Shown here: positions 59,899 to 64,000 of the stretch, piece after piece | How the letters are laid out: each line of letters begins with the position of its first letter | How positions within the stretch are numbered: the stretch's first letter is position 1 | Assembly (NCBI RefSeq): GCF_007992495.1 | Contig: NZ_BKAJ01000038.1 | Span: 1-64,000, forward strand | DNA length: 64,000 bases | Origin: Reyranella soli | GTDB taxonomy: Bacteria; Pseudomonadota; Alphaproteobacteria; Reyranellales; Reyranellaceae | Reading direction: 5' to 3' | Position numbers and translations under genes: made by a program | Notes under the pieces: generated by a model | Databases searched by the model: none | What the model was told of the DNA's origin: nothing | Seen by the model: only the letters and a program-made list of their open reading frames with translations

Positions 59899-61491
59899 AA
59901 GAAGAGTCTCAGCCATCTCGCGCAGCTTGGTACGCTGGATCTTGAAGCCGTTGGGCGAGGGCGTCTTGGGGAAGTCGTCGATCGGGAAGATGCGCATCGG
60001 CACCTTGTAGTTGGCGAGCCCGAGCTTGCAGTGCGCGATGGTCGCCGCCTCGTCGAGCGCCGCGCCGGGTTCCAGGATCACGAAGGCCACGGCGCGTACG
60101 CCCTCAGGCCGCGGCACGGCGACGGTCTGGCATCCCGTGATGCCCGGCACCTTCTGGATGTGCATCTCGATCTCGAGCGGATTGACCAGGAAGCCGGAGA
60201 GCCGCAGCACGTCGCCCATGCGGCTCAAGTAGGTGAAGCCGCCGCGGCCGTCGAGCTGGCCGAGGTCGCCGGTGCGGACATAGCCATCCGGTGTCATCGC
60301 CGCCGCCGTCGCCTGCTCGTTGCCGTAGTAGCCGACCATCAGCGACGGTCCGGCCATCTCCAGCATGCCCGGCTGGCCCGGCTTCAAGAGCTCGCCGGTC
60401 TCCGGATCGCGCACGCGCACATGGGCGAGCGGCGAGACCGGAACGCCGCCGCCCGCCTTGCGCTTCGCCACGGGCAGGTTGAGCGGCTGCCGGGAGTAGA
60501 GCGCCTGGACCTCGCTCATGCCGTAGAGGCCGACGAGCCGCAGGCCGCGCGGCTGGGCGCGCTCGGGCAGATCCTCGAGCGAGGCGTTGAAGGCGGCATA
60601 GCCTGCCCACTTGATCGAGCGGAACGGCCAGCGGCCCGGCATCAGCTCCATCAGCCGCTGATACATGTCATCGCTGCCGAACATCGTGGTCGGCTTGTGC
60701 TCGGTGATCAGCCGCGCGATCTCCTCGATCTCGTAGGACTCGACCAGCACGCTCGGCTTGCCGGCGGCGAGAGTCGCCAGCGTCTGGTTGAAGCCGAACA
60801 CGCCGCACAGCGGCAGGATGGCGAGCGACAGCGTTTCGGGCGCGGTGAAGCCGAAGCTCCGCGCGACCTGCTGGGCATGGCCCGCGATCGCGCCCTGGCG
60901 ATGCAGCACGAACTTGGGCGAGCTGGTCGTGCCCGAGGTCGTGAAGATGTTGCAGGGTGCGCGGGCCGAGGCGTGGTTGCCGGCGAACTGCGGGCGCGAC
61001 AACAGGCGGTCGAAGGGCACGCGCCTCCGATGCTCGATCGCCGGCGGCACCGGTTCTGGCGTCTCGCCGATCGTGACGATGGCGGCCAACCGGTCGAGCG
61101 CTTCGTGCTCGATGCCGGCCAGGATCGACAGGAAGTCGATGCGGCGGAAGGCCGGCGCGCAGGCCAGCACCTTGGCGCCCGAGCGGCCGACGATGTCGGC
61201 GACCTCGACGGCGCGATAGCGCGTGTTGACCGCGACGGCGATGGCGCCGAGCCGGGCGCAGGCGAAGTAGAGGATGGGATAGGCCGGGATGTTGGGCAGC
61301 CACAGCGCCACGCGATCGCCCGGCCCGACGCCGAGATCGGAGAGGCCCTGCGCTGCTCGCGCCGAGCACTCGAGCAGCTCGGCGAAGCTCAGCCGCCGCT
61401 CGCCGTGGATGAAGGCGGGCGCGTCGGGAGTCTCATCGGCGACATCGGCGAGCAATGTCCAGACGTCGGCAGCAGGATGGGCAAGCGACAT
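59869..61491 (-). CDS. AMP-binding acyl-CoA ligase
   Basis: A 540-residue ANL-superfamily ligase. The phosphate loop is FTTSGTTSSPKFVLH, the adenylate motif is GLYGMSEVQ, the hinge is TGDLGQLDGRGGFTYLSRMGDVLRL, and the catalytic lysine lies in SPNGFKIQRTKLR. It makes an acyl-CoA from a free acid. The final residues LGSAGLRPAS are encoded by the intergenic palindrome. It is divergent from tctC, with ~80 bases between starts, which may link uptake of an acid to its CoA activation. Confidence 0.9.
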   Translation of the reverse strand: MSLAHPAADVWTLLADVADETPDAPAFIHGERRLSFAELLECSARAAQGLSDLGVGPGDRVALWLPNIPAYPILYFACARLGAIAVAVNTRYRAVEVADIVGRSGAKVLACAPAFRRIDFLSILAGIEHEALDRLAAIVTIGETPEPVPPAIEHRRRVPFDRLLSRPQFAGNHASARAPCNIFTTSGTTSSPKFVLHRQGAIAGHAQQVARSFGFTAPETLSLAILPLCGVFGFNQTLATLAAGKPSVLVESYEIEEIARLITEHKPTTMFGSDDMYQRLMELMPGRWPFRSIKWAGYAAFNASLEDLPERAQPRGLRLVGLYGMSEVQALYSRQPLNLPVAKRKAGGGVPVSPLAHVRVRDPETGELLKPGQPGMLEMAGPSLMVGYYGNEQATAAAMTPDGYVRTGDLGQLDGRGGFTYLSRMGDVLRLSGFLVNPLEIEMHIQKVPGITGCQTVAVPRPEGVRAVAFVILEPGAALDEAATIAHCKLGLANYKVPMRIFPIDDFPKTPSPNGFKIQRTKLREMAETLLGSAGLRPAS

Positions 61492-61572
61492 GGCGCGCGG
61501 AGACTACCTGAAGCTTGTTTCATCTCAAGTCGCCGCGTTCTTGACCCGGCACGGTGCTTGCTGGAGGCTCGC

Positions 61573-62559
61573 ATGAGGGATGGGGGTGTCGTGATGCTGC
61601 GTCGAACTCTGCTTGCTGCTCCGCTGGTGCTGGCCGCCGCGCCGGCTCTTGCGCAATGGGTGCCCAAGCAGCCGATCAAGATCCTGGTCGGCTACGCGCC
61701 GGGCGGCACCGCAGACATCGTAGCGCGGATCGCCGCTGACAGCATTTCGCGCCAGCATGGTTACACCGTGATCGTCGACAACAAGACCGGCGCCGGCGGC
61801 TTCATCGCCCTGAAACAGGTCGGCGAGGCCAAGCCCGACGGCTACACGGTCGGCATCGGCATCATGGGCCAGCTCGCGGTCGGGCCGGTCGTGCCGGGCT
61901 CGCAGATCCCGCTCGATCTCGACAAGGAACTGACGCCGATCTGCAATCTGGTCGGCGTGCCGATGGCGTTGATCGTGCGCATGGACGCGCCGTTCAAGAC
62001 CATTCCCGAGCTCGTCGCCTACGCCAAGGCCAATCCAAGCAAGGTCACCTATGCCTCGACTGGCCTCGGTTCCACCAACCAGCTCGGCGCCGAGCTCTTC
62101 GCGGCGGAAGCGGGCGGCCTGAAGCTTACTCACGTGCCGTATCGTGGCGGCGCGCCGGCGATCGCCGACGTGGCGGGCGGCAACGTCGATCTGTTCTTCG
62201 CCAACGTGTCGGAGATCATGGGCATGGCGCGCGGCGGCAAGGTGCGCGTGCTGGCGCTCGCTTCCAGCCGGCCGACGGCGCTGGCGCCGGAACTGCCATT
62301 GCTGACCAAGGACATCCCGGCCCTCGACATCAACAACTGGTTCGGCCTGGTCGGGCCTGCGGGCTTGCCCGCCGACATCAAGGACTCGCTGGCCAAGCTG
62401 TTTCTCGCTGCGATGGCAGATCCCGCGAACAAGGAAACACTCGACAAGCAAGGCCTGATCGCGCTGGGGCAGGGCCCGGACGCGTTCGCTGCCTATATAA
62501 AGCAGGATCGTGAACGCTGGGCGAAGGTGGTGAAGCACGGCAATATCAAAGCGGAATGA
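61573..62559 (+). CDS. tripartite tricarboxylate transporter substrate-binding protein (TctC/BugD family)
   Basis: A 328-residue periplasmic binding protein. The ATG at 61573 has TGGAGG at good spacing; ATG at 61594 is the alternative, and both leave a signal peptide ending APALAQ. The mature start KQPIKILVGYAPGGTADIVAR and the segment VPYRGGAPAIADVAGGNVDLFFANV are the Bug/TctC signatures for carboxylate binding. It overlaps the hydantoinase gene by ATGA, so binding protein and hydrolase are coupled. TctAB partners are about 8 kb away on the other strand. Confidence 0.9.
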   Translation: MRDGGVVMLRRTLLAAPLVLAAAPALAQWVPKQPIKILVGYAPGGTADIVARIAADSISRQHGYTVIVDNKTGAGGFIALKQVGEAKPDGYTVGIGIMGQLAVGPVVPGSQIPLDLDKELTPICNLVGVPMALIVRMDAPFKTIPELVAYAKANPSKVTYASTGLGSTNQLGAELFAAEAGGLKLTHVPYRGGAPAIADVAGGNVDLFFANVSEIMGMARGGKVRVLALASSRPTALAPELPLLTKDIPALDINNWFGLVGPAGLPADIKDSLAKLFLAAMADPANKETLDKQGLIALGQGPDAFAAYIKQDRERWAKVVKHGNIKAE

Positions 62560-64000
62560 GTACGGCACCGCTTTCCCTCGGCATCGACATCGGGGGCACT
62601 TTCACCGACCTCGTCATCCACGATCCGCGTGACGGCCGCGCCGTCATCTGGAAGGAGAGCACCACGCCCGACGATCCGGCGCGCGGCGCCCTTCTAGGTA
62701 CGCGACGCGTACTGGCCAAGGCCGGCGCCAAGCCCGAGCAGGTCGGCCGCGTCGTGCATGCGACGACGCTGTTCACCAACGCCCTGATCGAGCGCAAGGG
62801 CGCCAAGACCGGCCTGCTCACGACCGCGGGCTTCCGCGACGTGCTGGAGATCGGGCGCGAGCGCAAGTACGAGCTCTACGACCTCTTCATCGAGATGCCC
62901 AAGCCGCTGGTCGCGCGGCCGTGGCGGCGCGAGGCCAAGGAGCGCCTGGCGCAGGACGGCACTGTCGAGATCCCGCTCGACGTCGATGCCGCACTGGCCG
63001 AGGTCGCCGATCTGGTGAAGCAGGGCGTCGAAAGCCTCGCCATCTGCTTCCTGCACGCCTACGCCAATCCCGCGCACGAGCGCGCCATCGGCGCTGCGGT
63101 CGCCGAGCGTTTTCAGAACCTCTCGATCTCGCTCTCCTCCGACATCGCGCCCGAGATCCGCGAATACCTGCGCGCAAGCACGACGGTGACCAACGCCTAT
63201 GTGCGGCCGCTGGCCGAGGTCTATCTCGAGCGCCTGGAGCAGGCGCTGCGCAGCGAGGGCATTCCCGGCGGCCTCTTCCTCATGCTGTCCAACGGAGGCC
63301 TGACCCATGTCAGCGAGGCCAAACGCGCGCCGGTGCAGCTGCTGGAAAGCGGCCCGGCGGCGGGCGCGCTGGCCGGCGCCTGGTTCGGCCGCAATGCCGG
63401 GCTCGAGCGCGTGCTGGCCTTCGACATGGGCGGCACGACCGCCAAGCTCGCCCTGGTCGACGACGGCGAGCCGCTGGTCGCCTATGGCTTCGAAGCCGCA
63501 CGCGAGAAGCGTTTCCTGCGCGGCTCGGGCCTGCCGATCCAGATCGCCACCGTCGAATTGATCGAGATCGGCGCGGGCGGCGGCTCGATCGCGCGCAAGT
63601 CCGATCTCGGCACGCTCAATGTCGGGCCCGAGAGCAGCGGCGCGCAGCCGGGACCGGCCTGCTACGGCCGCGGCGGCACCGAAGCGACCGTGACCGACGC
63701 CGACCTCACGCTGGGCTATCTCAACGCCGACTTCTTCCTGGGCGGCGCCATGAAGATCGATCGCGCGGCGACCGACGGCGCGTTCAAGCGGCTGTCGGGC
63801 ACGCTCGGCGTCGAAGCGGGCCGCGCCGCCTTCGGCGTACATGACGTCGTCAACGAGAACATGGCGGGAGCGGCGCGCGTCGCCATCGCCGAGCGCGGCC
63901 GCATCCCGGCCGAGTACGCGCTGCTCGCCACCGGCGGCGCGGGGCCGGTCCATGCCTGGCACGTTGCGCGCAAGCTCGGCGTCAGTCGCGTCGTCTGTCC
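62556..64000 (+). CDS. hydantoinase/oxoprolinase A-type subunit (HyuA), truncated by the window end
   Basis: At least 481 residues are visible from the ATG at 62556, which overlaps the TctC stop. LGIDIGGTFTDLVIHD is the ATP-binding N-terminal start of the HyuA family, and LAFDMGGTTAKLALVD is the second actin-like phosphate loop. ATP-dependent hydantoinases and oxoprolinases open cyclic amides such as hydantoins or 5-oxoproline; a HyuB partner should follow. The pairing with a carboxylate binding protein suggests uptake and ring opening of a cyclic imide or lactam. Confidence 0.9.
   Translation, partial: MSTAPLSLGIDIGGTFTDLVIHDPRDGRAVIWKESTTPDDPARGALLGTRRVLAKAGAKPEQVGRVVHATTLFTNALIERKGAKTGLLTTAGFRDVLEIGRERKYELYDLFIEMPKPLVARPWRREAKERLAQDGTVEIPLDVDAALAEVADLVKQGVESLAICFLHAYANPAHERAIGAAVAERFQNLSISLSSDIAPEIREYLRASTTVTNAYVRPLAEVYLERLEQALRSEGIPGGLFLMLSNGGLTHVSEAKRAPVQLLESGPAAGALAGAWFGRNAGLERVLAFDMGGTTAKLALVDDGEPLVAYGFEAAREKRFLRGSGLPIQIATVELIEIGAGGGSIARKSDLGTLNVGPESSGAQPGPACYGRGGTEATVTDADLTLGYLNADFFLGGAMKIDRAATDGAFKRLSGTLGVEAGRAAFGVHDVVNENMAGAARVAIAERGRIPAEYALLATGGAGPVHAWHVARKLGVSRVVC

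Noticed and set aside
60031..61572. A plus-strand extension of the TctC gene far upstream
   Set aside because: This part is antisense to the acyl-CoA ligase. The signal peptide and ribosome site place the real start at 61573 or 61594.
1..64000. CRISPR arrays, insertion sequences or a prophage
   Set aside because: No regularly spaced direct repeats, transposase genes or phage structural blocks were seen. The gp13-like gene stands alone among bacterial genes.

Overview
The window is a GC-rich (strongly G/C at third codon positions), gene-dense chromosomal segment of an alphaproteobacterium. The evidence is an RpoH-type sigma factor, an mmgR/suhB-like sRNA, ExoD, DUF6134, DUF3775 and DUF3237 proteins, many solute-binding proteins, and tripartite tricarboxylate and TAXI-type transporter parts. 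The overall flavour resembles Reyranella or other soil Rhodospirillales/Rhizobiales; the genus is a guess. I see no integrated phage, insertion sequence or CRISPR array. One gene (25459-26169) looks phage-derived. Layout: (1) 280-7324, minus strand: OprB porin, secreted protein of unknown function, FAD subunit, fused 2Fe-2S/molybdenum hydroxylase and an ABM-domain membrane protein, opposite a winged-helix/TPR regulator (7575-9251). (2) 9421-11326: two tandem AraC-type regulators facing a coupled minus-strand operon (VOC protein, threonine aldolase, BisC-type molybdoenzyme). (3) 15087-17453: small membrane protein, rluD and rpoH; rpoH has a CIRCE operator just downstream of its promoter. (4) 17584-24458: GntR regulator opposite a polyamine-type ABC transporter whose binding-protein gene is frameshifted, followed by a hydantoin-racemase-like protein, a 2-oxoglutarate dioxygenase and a RidA protein. 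(5) 24495-26920: ExoD, hypothetical, GNAT-like protein, acyl carrier protein, small protein. (6) 27145-29647: cspA and a run of small proteins, including a 29-residue membrane peptide. (7) 29847-38333: enoyl-CoA hydratase, asd, LLM oxidoreductase, acyl-CoA-dehydrogenase-like protein, amidohydrolases and an M81 peptidase. (8) 38530-41859: sRNA, N-formylglutamate amidohydrolase, tRNA-Val(GAC) and nadE. (9) 41938-53095: DUF3775, rhodanese, acyl-CoA ligase, DUF3237, hydrolase, CoA-transferase, TAXI binding protein (3' frameshift), cupin, HMG-CoA-lyase-like protein and TctAB. (10) 53586-64000: phosphotransferase, TetR, C13-type lipoprotein, RidA, branched-chain-type binding protein, enoyl-CoA hydratase, MetE-like protein, acyl-CoA ligase, TctC and a truncated hydantoinase A. 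Most genes serve uptake and breakdown of organic acids, acyl-CoA thioesters and nitrogenous compounds; rpoH, asd, nadE, rluD, cspA and tRNA-Val are core genes among them. A family of GC-rich inverted hairpin repeats lies in six of the spaces between convergent genes. The most notable observations are the CIRCE element at rpoH, that repeat family with compensating stem changes, the ACP/GNAT-like cluster, the sRNA candidate, and two clear frameshifts in transporter binding-protein genes.
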